From positions 20,411,841 through 20,475,840 of the forward strand of contig NC_092575.1 of NCBI RefSeq assembly GCF_037975245.1: a stretch of 64,000 nt of DNA. The letters run 5' to 3'. The translations under genes were made by a program, and so were the position numbers. Positions 36,991 through 47,467 of the stretch are shown piece after piece. The notes beneath the pieces are model-generated. The model saw only the letters and a list, made by a program, of their open reading frames with translations. It ran no database searches and had not been told where the DNA came from. Position 1 is the stretch's first letter, and each line of letters starts with the position of its first letter. This stretch comes from Apostichopus japonicus. Lineage: Eukaryota; Echinodermata; Holothuroidea; Aspidochirotida; Stichopodidae.

Positions 36991-37245
36991 TTTCCCGAAA
37001 GGGAAAACTGTGGAGTCACTCTTACCGACCTTGCAAAATTGTGAGGGAACGGCGGATTGTCGAGTCGGCAACGACTATAACACGGATCGCAAAGTCGGTA
37101 TTACGGTGAGATTTGTCCAACAAGGCAGCATACAGAAACGTTGTACTCAAAGCCGAAGCCAAAGTGAATTAATCAGGTTACACATCAAGACTCTATGCAT
37201 GCTTAGTTCTTCACTACCGCCGTCACTACCTTTCTGGAAATATTT
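36991..37245 (+). repeat. Dispersed repeat copy 2, with hairpins closed by GNRA-type loops
   Basis: Second copy of the repeat at 26702-26945. Here the inverted repeats are perfect: TTTCCCGAAAGGGAAA (36991-37006, GAAA loop) and AGTCGGCAACGACT (37063-37076, GCAA loop). ACCGAC at 37024-37029 can pair with GTCGGT at 37094-37099 around the second hairpin. Confidence 0.85.
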
Positions 37246-37900
37246 TCTACTGTATTTTTGATTGGATGTTGATTTCAACGATCGAGAACGCTACGATAAT
37301 AGGATATCATTGTTATTCCTCGTACCACCATTTTCAGTTTAGTTGTCACGTACTGTCCTATCAAATTGAAAGCACTCATTATCACTTTGTGATGATGCAC
37401 CTTAATACAAGGGAAGCATTTTAAATGCACCACCCATTATTCTTCCTGTGATTGTTATCATTGTTCCATAGTAACTTTTGACCACCACTTTTGTGATTCC
37501 ATTGTTGGTTTAGTTTCGAATATCAAGAGTCCCTGTGACGAGAACAAAGTTTTTGATAATTTTCGTGCATGCATACATGTTCATGACCTGAAATTTGAAG
37601 ACAGGTTATTTCTTATATGGTGAAACGATAAGCAAAATGCCCGAGGGCCATGACTGATGTTTAGCTATTTATCCAATTGTCAAAGAGGACTAGAAAACAC
37701 AAAGTATTTTCATCAAAATAAAGATAGAAACAATAAAACAAACCTCCATTGTTTATGGTTATCGCAATGAAGCAGTAATGACTAAATAACCATAAAAACT
37801 GTCAGCAAAGTTTCCATGAAAGTTCAGTCTGAATGGACATCTTCTAAATAAATACCTTGAAATAGTTTCGCAAAAAATCTGGAAAGTTACTTGAAGATCT

Positions 37901-38899
37901 ATGTCGAGTACTGTGGACGAACATTCAAGAAATTATGACAGTCGGTTTGACGACGACAGACTTGACCGTTGGAAAGGGTACTCGAGGAAAATGTTCCGTT
38001 ACATAATAGTGGCCTACTTTGTGATTGGCATATCAGCTATCTTATCAAGCAGTCTAACATTATATGTTCTTAGTAAAGTTAAAAACACTTCCCAATCTCA
38101 AAATCTGTTACTGAAGACACTCGGACTGATAGATTTATCCATTGGATTTGTGACCGTCAGCGGGGCGCTAAACGAGAGCATCCAACTTTTCAGACCTGAC
38201 ATAGTCTGCAAGATTTGTGCACTACATCTGACCATCTGTTCATCCATGACTACCGAGGTTCTACTTCTCATCGCCCTTGACAAGCTGCTATCTATTTTGA
38301 GACCTTTAAGATACCACTGTTTCGTGACGCTATTTCGCATCAGAGTTTTACTCGTCGTTGCGCTAGCGAATGCCGTCTTTTGGATGATCTTCGTAGTATC
38401 CTCTGACACCTTTCTCGACCAGCTCCTATACGATAGCGATTCCGGTTTCTGCTTCCCGAGTTTGATTAATCCACGGAGGAAGCTTGCTTCGTGTTTCTAC
38501 GTTGTCGTTTGGATTTGTTTACCTTTCTCACTTATCCTAACTTCGTATCTCTGGATAGGATTAATAGCTCGACAGCAAAACAAGAGGATCAATGATGTAT
38601 CCGTCATGCCATGCGGGCATCAGCAGCGAAGCAAAGAGTGGAAAGGAATCAAAATCGCCCTCTGCCTCACGACGGCTTTCATCCTCGTTTGGGTTCCGAC
38701 TTTATCGATTACTCTTCTTCAGTCTGTCGGGGATTACACCATTCCTCCCCCTGTGAAGTTCTTCTCTGGTTTTTTGACACTTTCCAATTCCTGCTGTAAT
38801 CTAGTTTTTCACTTTATCTGTTACAAGGAGTTCACGTTTCAAGCTAAACAAGTATTTGGAAGGATCATGAAAATGCTGACTTGCAAAGATTCTACCTAA
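37901..38899 (+). CDS. Rhodopsin-type GPCR 1 of the cluster, single exon
   Basis: A 332-residue, single-exon seven-transmembrane receptor. The ATG at 37901 opens a hydrophilic N-terminus of about 30 residues. TM1 is about 32-54 (IIVAYFVIGISAIL), and TM2 carries the Asp of LLLKTLGLIDLSIG. A Cys follows at the TM3 start (VCKICALH). TM3 ends in ALDKLLSILRPLRY, in the place of DRY. TM5 runs into LWIGLIARQQNKR, TM6 is EWKGIKIALCLTTAFILVWVP, and TM7 holds NSCCNLVFHF in place of NPxxY. It is the most divergent of the four by eye and has the longest tails. Ligand unknown. Intronless tandem GPCRs of this kind are expanded in sea urchins, where many are expressed in sensory tissue; a chemosensory role is inference. 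Confidence 0.88.
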   Translation: MSSTVDEHSRNYDSRFDDDRLDRWKGYSRKMFRYIIVAYFVIGISAILSSSLTLYVLSKVKNTSQSQNLLLKTLGLIDLSIGFVTVSGALNESIQLFRPDIVCKICALHLTICSSMTTEVLLLIALDKLLSILRPLRYHCFVTLFRIRVLLVVALANAVFWMIFVVSSDTFLDQLLYDSDSGFCFPSLINPRRKLASCFYVVVWICLPFSLILTSYLWIGLIARQQNKRINDVSVMPCGHQQRSKEWKGIKIALCLTTAFILVWVPTLSITLLQSVGDYTIPPPVKFFSGFLTLSNSCCNLVFHFICYKEFTFQAKQVFGRIMKMLTCKDST

Positions 38900-39404
38900 A
38901 TTCAGAAATATTTTTCATCATTAATTCTGATTTCAGTCTAGGCTCCTCATTATGAATTAAAGAATGAAAAGAAGAATTCACAAGGATTGACAACTGATGA
39001 CTATATGATTGTATACTGTAGAATGATCAAGATTTTCCTAAAAGCCCTCACTTTGCTGAGTGGCAACATTGCACAAAGAGTGAGTGTAGCCCTATAATGT
39101 GACGATGCTTGTCAAATCATCAGCGTTCCAAACCTGAACCTGATGAAAATGATCATTTTGTTGTTATTAAAATGACCCTTCAAAGTAACAGTATTTCATG
39201 TTTTTGTGAGCAAATAAACAGGCCCAGGGTAAGGTTTACTAACACTATGCTAAGATCATCATGCTGAGAATAAAACCTGGGAGCTTTACCTTGAATGAAC
39301 TACTGTAACACTAAGTTATATAAAGCATTAAATATAACATCTCAACAATTGAGCTGAACTATACAGGTTAATTGAATACTGACTATACATGTGCAGGCTT
39401 CAAA

Positions 39405-39615
39405 TTTTAAGGCCATTTACTGGCTAAATACCTGTGGATTTTGCTATGTGTTGGTAGCATAAAAGCACTGGCATTTCTCTGCGAGTATATGACATTTTAC
39501 TTTGTTTAATATTTTAAGGAATGTCCCAGTGGGAATTTGATTTTAGCAAGTAGACATTTCATGCACTGGTATTTGTTAAGCAAATTGGCTAAAAGTTTGA
39601 AATTATTGGCCTGAT
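39405..39615 (+). repeat. CACTGGCATTT repeat, copy upstream of GPCR 2
   Basis: Shows AAAAGCACTGGCATTT, then CCCAGTGGGAATTTGA, then TTTTAGCAAGTAGACATTT, then CACTGGTATTTGTTAAGC. These are the same words as at 34655-34745 and 43675-44045. It seems to be a small tandem of the core unit. Confidence 0.55.
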
Positions 39616-39868
39616 GTGTACTTGAATCAATTAAAACATACAATGGTAACAGAACATAGGTTCTTACAAACTCTGGTCCATCATGAAACTAATACTGTAG
39701 CTCTCCAACTATTTGTTATTAAGAGTAACATTATTAAATCACTGACAGATGTCAAACAGTTCTGAAATATTTACTAATCCACTCACGAGATGGAATATGA
39801 CATATGTGGAATGAAATATGACTAGTTTTGCAGAACATAAATGATCTCTAGTGTCTACACATATTGTT

Positions 39869-39930
39869 TTATATATATATATATATATAATTATATACTG
39901 TATATATATATAATTATATATATATATGTA
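39869..39930. repeat. (TA)n microsatellite with self-complementary structure
   Basis: Two TA runs separated by TATAATTATATACTG-like sequence. The tract is fully self-complementary in parts and could extrude a cruciform. Confidence 0.9.
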
Positions 39931-40358
39931 TATATAACCATTTCATTGCTCTAAATGATGTGTTTAAGAAAGTACAGAACAGTATTTTCAATATCATATA
40001 ATATAATCAGTTCACATCCCACCCTCCACACCCTCCCCCCTCCCTCCACCACACCTGCCCCACCACAGTATCAGTTACAGGGAAAATGCCTCAAAACTGA
40101 AGTGTCATAGATGTTCAAAATTCTCTATATTTATATTATATCATCAAACTATGCGATAAATTTATTACCACGGTGTAAGAAAATACTGCTCTGAAAATAT
40201 TACAAGTGTTAATAATAGCAGTTGAGATTTCTTGAACAGCAATCGATCTTTTTTACAATGAATTAATAAAATGCCATCACATCTTCTCAATGCATATATA
40301 CTGTATGCATAGCCATACTGTTTCTTCAGCTAGTAAGTATATTTAAATCAAAACCTCA

Positions 40359-40559
40359 CTATAGATGCTTCACAAATGAATCCTCGATTTTTTTGTCTTC
40401 AAAAAAATCACAACTCCCTGCAGATGATGATGCAGCGCTTGTCAGGAAAACTTTCAAGGTTTCCTTGTACGGAATATTATTGACCAGGTTTGGACAATAA
40501 CGTTTCGAAAACTTGACTTGCGGACAATCAATAGACATTACGAAAAACAAACCTTTTTC
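40359..40559 (-). CDS. Possible orphan terminal exon, unknown protein
   Basis: On the minus strand an open frame follows a plausible acceptor (ACATCTAG at 40560-40567) and runs 66 codons to TAG at 40359-40361. Its translation has mixed, coding-like composition (for example CPQVKFSKRYCPNLV and DFFEDKKIEDSF). No family was recognised. A very weak resemblance to the RAD51D N-terminal region was noted, but the splice phase does not fit well. No connecting exon was found, so this may be chance. Confidence 0.2.
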   Translation of the reverse strand, partial: EKGLFFVMSIDCPQVKFSKRYCPNLVNNIPYKETLKVFLTSAASSSAGSCDFFEDKKIEDSFVKHL

Positions 40560-41245
40560 CTAGATGTAAGCAATTTCAAATGTCGAACTGTCTAAATGAA
40601 GAAAAGGGACAACAATTATCACAAACGTACTAAATCAATACTGAACAATTAAAGAGTTATATGGTGAAATAACTCTAAGATCTGCGGAAATAATTTGCAA
40701 TTTGTCGTTAAAGCCCACAAAGTGTGGAATGCAAATGTCACATCTTTTACCTTCATCAAACCGATGTCAATTTCATTTCTTGCTGATTTTACGACTGTAG
40801 TTGATGTGGAATTAATATTAGACACACACGCACACACACACAACGAAAGAGGAGATCCTTTATCTATAGAAAACTTTGCAACAATCCAGTTTGTGATTTA
40901 TCTATAATTGTAAAGACTGTCAATGCTTTGAAGTTCTTAGGACAGGGAAATTGTATTTGTGGCAAATATATTCATCTTCAGTAGATGAACTTTTATTTAT
41001 ATGCTGTTAGCATAGCTAATGTTCTTTTGACTTACTATTTTCTGGAAATAGAGTTACTATTTTCTGGATAGCAACTTTCCTACCCTCAACGAGAAATGAA
41101 TATTTCACTCATATTTTATTGAGATTCTGTCGTGAAAAAATCGGAACGTGGATCTTCATATCAAATTCTGCCAATGTTTACACTGGGCTAAAAAGTGAAC
41201 CACAATTTGGAAGACATCATTTGATCTATCCAGAGATCCGTAACT

Positions 41246-42223
41246 ATGGAGAATGTGTGGAATGTAACGACTTCTGTCGTTACGATGGCGGAGATGGTAA
41301 GCCGACCGAAAACGATTCCATTGCTGGCAGTAGTTATTGCTTTTTCTGGATTAGTGGCAGCGTTGGGAAGCATCGTCATCTATGTTGTTCTGGGTCAGGT
41401 CAAAATCACCACAGATTCCCAAATGATCCTTCTGAAGATTCTTGCAATTACCGACTTTGCCATCGGAGTGGTCTTGGTCCTCAGCGTCTTGCAACAAAAT
41501 GTCGGCGCTTTGGAATCCGAAGTCTCGTGCAAGGTTCTGTTACTGTGTTTATCGATCGGCAATGCTATAACCACCTTCACGCTCGCCTTTGTCGCACTCG
41601 ACAAACTGCTGACGATTCTGAGACCTCTTCGTCACCAACGGTTGATCACTCCCTCTCGGATCGTAGCCGTAGAGTCGTCTTCGGCTCTCTGTCAGACGGT
41701 CTGGATGGCGTGGGTATTTTCGGGCGAGAGGTTTCTGGACAAGGTGGTCTACACTCCGGAGTTCAGCCTATGTGTACCATTCTTTGGTAATCCCGACAAA
41801 GTGGCATTGGTCGTCACCACCGGCATCCTGTGGATCATCTTACCGATAGTGCTCACCATGGGTTGTTACCTCTGGATAGGAATCATAGCCAGAAAACAGA
41901 ACAGGAAGATCGCCGCGAGCTCGGGTGACGGGGTGACGACCGAGCAGTTGCGGAGGAAGGAATGGAAGGGCATCAGGATCGCAGTGTGGATTACAATGAT
42001 ATTCCTACTGGCATGGATTCCAGGTTCTGTTATCTCATTACTTCAGTCAATTTCTTTAATTACAATTCCAAATTATGTTAAATTGATAGCTACGTTTATG
42101 ACGTTCACTAACGCCTGGTGCAACATCTTACTCTATTTCTTGTTTTATAAATCCTTTCGAGAAAAAGTAGTCCAGAATTGTAAGGATATATATTATAAGC
42201 TAAGGTTTTTTAACCAGTCGTAA
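41246..42223 (+). CDS. Rhodopsin-type GPCR 2 of the cluster, single exon
   Basis: A 325-residue single-exon receptor. The short N-terminus has one N-glycosylation sequon (NVT at residues 6-8). TM1 is about 26-49. The loop after it carries KITTDSQ, shared with receptor 3 and, as KITTESQ, with receptor 4. TM2 has LAITDFAIG. TM3 starts with SCKVLLLC and ends ALDKLLTILRPLRH. TM5 leads to LWIGIIARKQNRK. TM6 is EWKGIRIAVWITMIFLLAWIP, and TM7 has NAWCNILLYF. Compared with typical class A receptors, Arg of DRY is Lys and Pro of NPxxY is Ile, while Trp and Pro of the TM6 CWxP motif remain. By eye it is closest to receptor 3. A possible poly(A) signal lies at 42320-42325. Confidence 0.9.
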   Translation: MENVWNVTTSVVTMAEMVSRPKTIPLLAVVIAFSGLVAALGSIVIYVVLGQVKITTDSQMILLKILAITDFAIGVVLVLSVLQQNVGALESEVSCKVLLLCLSIGNAITTFTLAFVALDKLLTILRPLRHQRLITPSRIVAVESSSALCQTVWMAWVFSGERFLDKVVYTPEFSLCVPFFGNPDKVALVVTTGILWIILPIVLTMGCYLWIGIIARKQNRKIAASSGDGVTTEQLRRKEWKGIRIAVWITMIFLLAWIPGSVISLLQSISLITIPNYVKLIATFMTFTNAWCNILLYFLFYKSFREKVVQNCKDIYYKLRFFNQS

Positions 42224-42476
42224 AATTTTCCCAGCATTTATAATGAACAGCTTTGTAAATCCATTCTCATGCACTGCCCAAGCTTTCGCAAATTTCTTAC
42301 AAAAATTTCAATCTTCAGGAATAAATTCAGTAATACACACAGAAATTCAATAGATTTGAAATGGCTAAAGTCTTTGATACTATTTTAGCATCTCTCTTCA
42401 ACCTAATGCTGCAAGTATTTCTTTTCTAAAATTTACAGCAATATCCTAAAGGGTCCTATTCTGCTTTCATATATGT

Positions 42477-42680
42477 ATGCTCAATACAATGTACTACAGT
42501 ATAGTGACTCAATTTTACTGTACTATGTAAAGTTGCTCAAAGTGTTAATTCTGAACTTACATGAATGCTCAATACAATGTACGATATTTAACAGTAATAT
42601 GAAAAGTGGCTCATAGTGTTGACTCTGAACTAACATGTATGCTGAATACAATGTACGATATTTTACAGTAATATGTAATG
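42477..42680 (+). repeat. About 80-90-bp tandem repeat downstream of GPCR 2
   Basis: Three successive starts of ATGCTCAATACAATGTAC (the third with G for the second C), each followed by CAGTA, GTGGCTCA or TTGCTCA, and TGAACTTACATG-like words. The third copy is partial. Confidence 0.9.
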
Positions 42681-43674
42681 CTGAGGTCGTGGGGAGAAAC
42701 GAAAGTAAAGTCACTTAAGTAAATGCATGCAGCTTACGGGACTGGTCTTCTTAATGTATATATTTCTCTTGTGTTTACATACTGTAGTAACCTAAATCAC
42801 AATTTTCCTGTTTAACTTCACAATGTTAACTCGAATAACTTGTAAACCATGTATGTTGAACTATATGTAAATGAGTAACAATAATGATCATAAAAACTAA
42901 CATTGTGTTTATTTTTGTTTCTCTTTGAAATCTTTTTGACCCCAATTAACCAAAATTAGATTTTGAAAGTTTGAAAGATGGGAAGAATCCAATCACAATC
43001 AATCTGATGTTGTTGTTTTTTTTTTTATTGTTGCTTTTTGAATTATTATATCAATACAAATTATCTAATTATAATTTGAGTGCTTTCCATATAGGCCTAT
43101 ATAGTCGATTAAGTTGCATTAAGTTTTGAAAAAGTACGAAACGACTACAATATTTAAACAAGTCAAGTACGGCATACACAAAGTTTAAGAAACGAATATA
43201 TATGATAGATATCCTCTACTACAAGAGAACAATTCTGAATTTCCCAGTTACAGCAAAGTTTACAACTTACGTACTGCAACTTCAATACAGGTTATACATT
43301 GTGCATGTAGCTTTAAGTTCCATCACAGTTCACAAAGTACTTTACTTTAAAAGTGACAAGCACTCACAGGAAACAAAAAGTGACATCGCTTCAGTGAAAC
43401 GTTTTGACATTAGTTAGAGCACAATTACTTGCTTCGATGCTCACGTTTAACAAAGCTACAATTTAAGGTAACTTTTCCATTCGTGCTGAGATCATACTGT
43501 GCACAGTCGGAGTCGGAGTTACTGGTGTGTACAAGAAAGTAAAATATGACCATTTAGATATCGTTTCATAGGCCGCGTCTTCAGCAACAGTGTAAATGTC
43601 AAGTGTACAGTAGCAGAGTAAACTACCAGCCAATTGTGTTAAACATCTTGAGGTATATAAACTGAAATTCATGC

Positions 43675-44045
43675 TATTTACCAGCTAAAACTGTCAGTGG
43701 ATTTCGCTCTTTTTGCCAGTAGACAAAAACGCACTGGCATTTTTTTTAGCCAGTAGACATTCAGGATATCGATTCATGATGAGTCAGTTGAACAACCATC
43801 AGTCAAAAACCAGTCACTTTTTCCACACCTAACCTAAGTCAGACGTATGTATACTGCTTATCATCAGCAAATACTGTACTACTAATGGACAGCTCTGGTA
43901 AGCCTGCAGTACAGTATATAACTGATCTGTGTTTGTAATTCAGGAAATACCACTGGCCAGTGACTTGACTTTAGCCAGTAGATGTTTTCAAGTTTTCATT
44001 TTTCTAGTCACTGCTTTAAAGATTGTGAAATTCTAGGCCTAACCA
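43675..44045 (+). repeat. CACTGGCATTT repeat, two segments upstream of GPCR 3
   Basis: Segment one (43675-43770) has TTTGCCAGTAGACA, CGCACTGGCATTTTTTTTAG and CCAGTAGACATTCA. Segment two (43948-44045) has CCACTGGCCAGTGACTTGA, CCAGTAGATGTTTT and TTGTGAAATTCTAGGCC. The tail of segment two matches that of the copy at 34745. Confidence 0.55.
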
Positions 44046-44223
44046 TACACAGTTAAATACTCATCGCGAGTTGGATTGTAGTACAAGTATCAATTCACTA
44101 CTGTTGTACTAACTATTTTATAATCTGTCCTGTACCGTGTTACTCTCAGGAATATCAAAGTACACCCTGTGATTAAGGCTCTTCTAGCCCGAGTTGAATC
44201 GTTTAAAAATCGTCACAATTTAA

Positions 44224-45180
44224 ATGGCTCTTCCCACGGAAGAATTTCAAACCAGCGAATCGGGAGAGCCTGTGTTACTCGCACATGTACTGATATCTCT
44301 CATCGGTATCGCAGCAGTACTTGGCAGTGCATTTACTCTACTTGTGTTGAACGACATCAAACTCACGACAGATTCTCAATCATTCCTCTTAAAACTTCTT
44401 GCAATTTTTGACTTCATCATTGGACTCTTGCTTGTGGTGAGTGTCTTTCAACAGAACGTGACGTTTCTTCGGTCTCCGCTTCTCTGCAAGATCATACTCG
44501 TTTGTATCTGTCTCTGTAACATCGGTACGACGTACCTGCTCACCGTCATAGCTCTGGATAAGCTCTTCACCATTTTGAGACCTTTACGTTATCCGCAAAT
44601 TTTCACCTCCTTTCGAGTTCTCTCGGTTATGTCCGTTTTTATGGTCGTTCAAGGAATCTGGATGATATACGTCACTTCGGATGATTCGTTTCTGGACCTG
44701 ATACTGTACACCCCAGAGTTTGGCGTCTGCATTCCCAGCCCTTTCAATCGCAGAAGATTTTCGAATGCCTTCCTACTCGTATGGACTGTAATCACGATAT
44801 TTATCACATTCGGTAGTTATCTATGGATAGGCATAATAGCTAGAAAACAGAACAAGCAAGTCTCTAGTCTGACAAGTCCAGAGGGTAACAACTTGCAGCT
44901 ACGATTAAAAGAATGGAAAGGCATCAGGATAGCGGTGGGTCTAACGGTGGTGTTCATGGTTACGTGGTTTCCGATGAACGTCATTGGCTTTCTTGGGACA
45001 AACCTCGACATAGACATCGACATACGCTCTGTGCTGATCGCAACCATTCTCATGTTCACAAATGCTTGGATGAACATCTTTATCTATTTTCTGTTGTATC
45101 GAGCATTCCGTCAAAAAGGGAAGCTGCTCGTGGAAGGTACCTATCGGAAAGTTTCGACACTGCTAAAATGTGGTAAATGA
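44224..45180 (+). CDS. Rhodopsin-type GPCR 3 of the cluster, single exon
   Basis: A 318-residue single-exon receptor starting at ATG 44224. TM1 is about 19-42 (LISLIGIAAVLGSAFTLLVL), then KLTTDSQSFLLKLLAIFD with the TM2 Asp. LLCKIILVCICLC opens TM3, which closes with ALDKLFTILRPLRY. The second extracellular loop has a Cys in FGVCIPS, a candidate disulfide partner for the TM3 Cys. LWIGIIARKQNKQ follows TM5, EWKGIRIAVGLTVVFMVTWFP is TM6 and NAWMNIFIYF is TM7. As in the other three receptors, DRY is replaced by DKL/DKF and NPxxY lacks its proline. The C-tail is short and basic. Confidence 0.9.
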   Translation: MALPTEEFQTSESGEPVLLAHVLISLIGIAAVLGSAFTLLVLNDIKLTTDSQSFLLKLLAIFDFIIGLLLVVSVFQQNVTFLRSPLLCKIILVCICLCNIGTTYLLTVIALDKLFTILRPLRYPQIFTSFRVLSVMSVFMVVQGIWMIYVTSDDSFLDLILYTPEFGVCIPSPFNRRRFSNAFLLVWTVITIFITFGSYLWIGIIARKQNKQVSSLTSPEGNNLQLRLKEWKGIRIAVGLTVVFMVTWFPMNVIGFLGTNLDIDIDIRSVLIATILMFTNAWMNIFIYFLLYRAFRQKGKLLVEGTYRKVSTLLKCGK

Positions 45181-46375
45181 CAGAGAAGTTACCTCAAATT
45201 TAAGGCATTTGTATATTCCAGTGGTAGACAGTATAAAACTTATAAAGTTGAAATGAAACAATGTTTGGTTAATAATGACATCTAAATTTATGATATCCTG
45301 TACTTAACTCGAGATATCACTGATTGAACGCATTGCGAGCGATTTTGACTGGCTAAACTATATGTAATATTCTTGACGATAATTATACAAGAGATGATTC
45401 AAAGAGGAGTTGTTATAGCTTTGACTTCTGTATTCAGAGTGTCTCATTATACACTCTCATTGTTCTTAACTACTTCTACTAACATGCGTCATATATAAAC
45501 ATTCCTAAGAGTGACCACAGCCCCATGCTTCTTCTAAGGGTAAGTTGGTGGTTACAACAGGACATATTGTGGTTGCTTTAGGGTGGTGTAAAATACAATA
45601 CTGTAGAATGAGTACAATATGTTACACTATACTCTGGGAAAGGGATTACAGTTTACCGTAGGTGGTCTGTGCTATTATCTGGGGAATGTACTTCAAAGCT
45701 TTACTTGGGTTTATTTTAATACAACTAAGTTGTCAAATGCAACAATTTTGTAGATGTTTTAAGTACATATACATTTTCAGCTCAATTGCCGGAAGATCCT
45801 TTCATTTAAATATGACTTCATAATCTTGTATCCACGTTGGGGGAAAAGACCCTTTAAGGGTTGGCATAAAGTTTCTGGAGAGTCCCAATACTTTGGAAGA
45901 ATAACAAAATTGCCGACGTTGGTGAGAATACATGCGGAAATTGCTTGAACATAATTATTTTAAAGTTGCAAACTCAAAAGTGATTTTACAACTAAAAACT
46001 ATGACTCATATAAAAGGAATTCTCACGTAGGAGGGGGATACCTTGAGTGCCTCCTCCCAGATAACCCATTCCCCAGGCCACAATATCCTCGACTGGAGTG
46101 TTACCGAGTTGACAAAGGCAAAAACTGGGGTCACAAAGCCAAAAAGATTAAATAACAGAGATTTAATCGAACATCATTTCATATCATGTAAATTATTTGT
46201 CATAGCTAAGATAGAAAGGGTTTCAACATATGAAAGACTATATTTTTTGAACACTCAGTCAAGCAGTCTTTTCAATTGAATTGGATCAAATTACAGTAAT
46301 TCCACTAAATCATATCCAACATAAGTTTCAAATTTTTGACAGTATGGATTATTGTTGATATCTTGCAACCTTCAG

Positions 46376-46905
46376 CATAGGCGTAGGAGCCTAATTTGAT
46401 CTGGGGGGGCTGTAACGACTTGCCCGAAAAATATAACCAAATTTTTCGCGCGCTCCGCGCGCGTTCAACATGTTAATGTGCATATCATATAGGCATACAT
46501 CGGTTATTACATCACATGCCACTAACTGATGAATACTATATGATATGCACATTAAGATGTTGAAAGCGCGCGGAGCGCGCGAAAAATTTTGGTTATATTT
46601 TCCGTGTTATTACCCTTCCATATTGGTTTTAATTATTGGGGAAGTCGTTACAATAATAACGATAATAACAATATCAGTTTAACTATTGAAAAACATTGCA
46701 AATTACTCTTCTTTCAGTAGGTGCCCGAAAAATTCTCAGCATACTGCCCAAATTTTCACACAAAAAAAATTGAAAAACACAACTGCAAATTTTTCTTCTT
46801 TCAGTAGGTGCCCGAAAAATTCTCAGCATATTGCCCGAATTTTCACCAAAAATTTTGGTTGGGGGGGCTGCAGCCCCCCCAGCCCCCCCGCCTCCTACGC
46901 CTATG
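46376..46905. mobile_element. hAT-like MITE with internal palindrome, 530 bp
   Basis: Terminal inverted repeats CATAGGCGTAGGAG (46376-46389) and its exact complement (46892-46905) are flanked by the perfect 8-bp direct repeat ACCTTCAG (46368-46375 and 46906-46913). Eight-base target duplications are typical of hAT transposons. Inside is a large palindrome (about 46428-46600) whose arms carry GCGCGCTCCGCGCGC and GCGCGCGGAGCGCGC. An internal tandem duplication of GTGCCCGAAAAATTCTCAGC (46721-46740 and 46808-46827) follows. There is no transposase frame, so it is non-autonomous. The perfect duplication suggests a fairly young insertion. Confidence 0.88.
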
Positions 46906-47467
46906 ACCTTCAGTATTTAAACAATTTGGAAAAATTTCAGGCAGACATATCATCGCAACAGATTATAAGACTTGGACTGGTGATGTATGATTTTTCATTT
47001 TAAAGGGAAAATATACATACTGTATGGCAGCTGACCTGATCAAATTTCCTATCATTTTTATATAAAATATATAAAATATATGATATTAACCTCGTTCTGC
47101 TGGACTTTGTCAACTTTTGTCATCTCTCTTTCTCTCAGTTTGGATAATAAACTTTAACAAGTGAAACGACTGTCCTATTCCGTTTAATCAATGTTGTTTT
47201 GATAATGAAACTAAATTCTATGGAAACCATTCAATCTACGATAAGCTAGATACAGGAACATCCAACACTGACTGTGTAATGAAGGCTTATGTACTAAGAG
47301 TAATGGAGTTAATACAGACAGTTTCCGTTCATCCATTACAGGTAACGTACGTACGTACCACACTATGCCTTACTTTGCCTATGTCGTCATTTCAAAACTC
47401 TCCCATACCACTTTAGTAATTTTGTCAGCAGCACTGTCAAACTTTATTTGGAGCAGTTTTGTAGTTA

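Larger units (their letters stand above)
35946..37900. other. Spacer between the RAD51D Walker A exon and the first GPCR
   Basis: No RAD51D N-terminal exon was recognised here on the minus strand. The stretch holds a degenerate transposon-like fragment (36061-36330) and the second copy of a dispersed repeat (36991-37245). The rest is AT-rich and unassigned. The promoter of the first GPCR gene should lie near 37800. Confidence 0.55.
38900..41245. other. Spacer between GPCR 1 and GPCR 2
   Basis: Includes AATAAA at 39213-39218 as a possible poly(A) signal of GPCR 1. It also holds a CACTGGCATTT-type repeat at 39405-39615, an AT microsatellite at 39869-39930, a possible minus-strand exon at 40359-40559 and a short CA run at 40822-40840. 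Confidence 0.55.
42224..44223. other. Spacer between GPCR 2 and GPCR 3
   Basis: Holds about 2.5 copies of an 80-90-bp tandem repeat (42477-42680) and two CACTGGCATTT-type repeat segments (43675-43770 and 43948-44045). No additional receptor remnant was recognised. Confidence 0.55.

Noticed and set aside
41119-41790. 223-codon frame overlapping GPCR 2 in another frame
   Set aside because: Out-of-frame shadow of the receptor; no transmembrane pattern or similarity, while the receptor frame is clearly coding.
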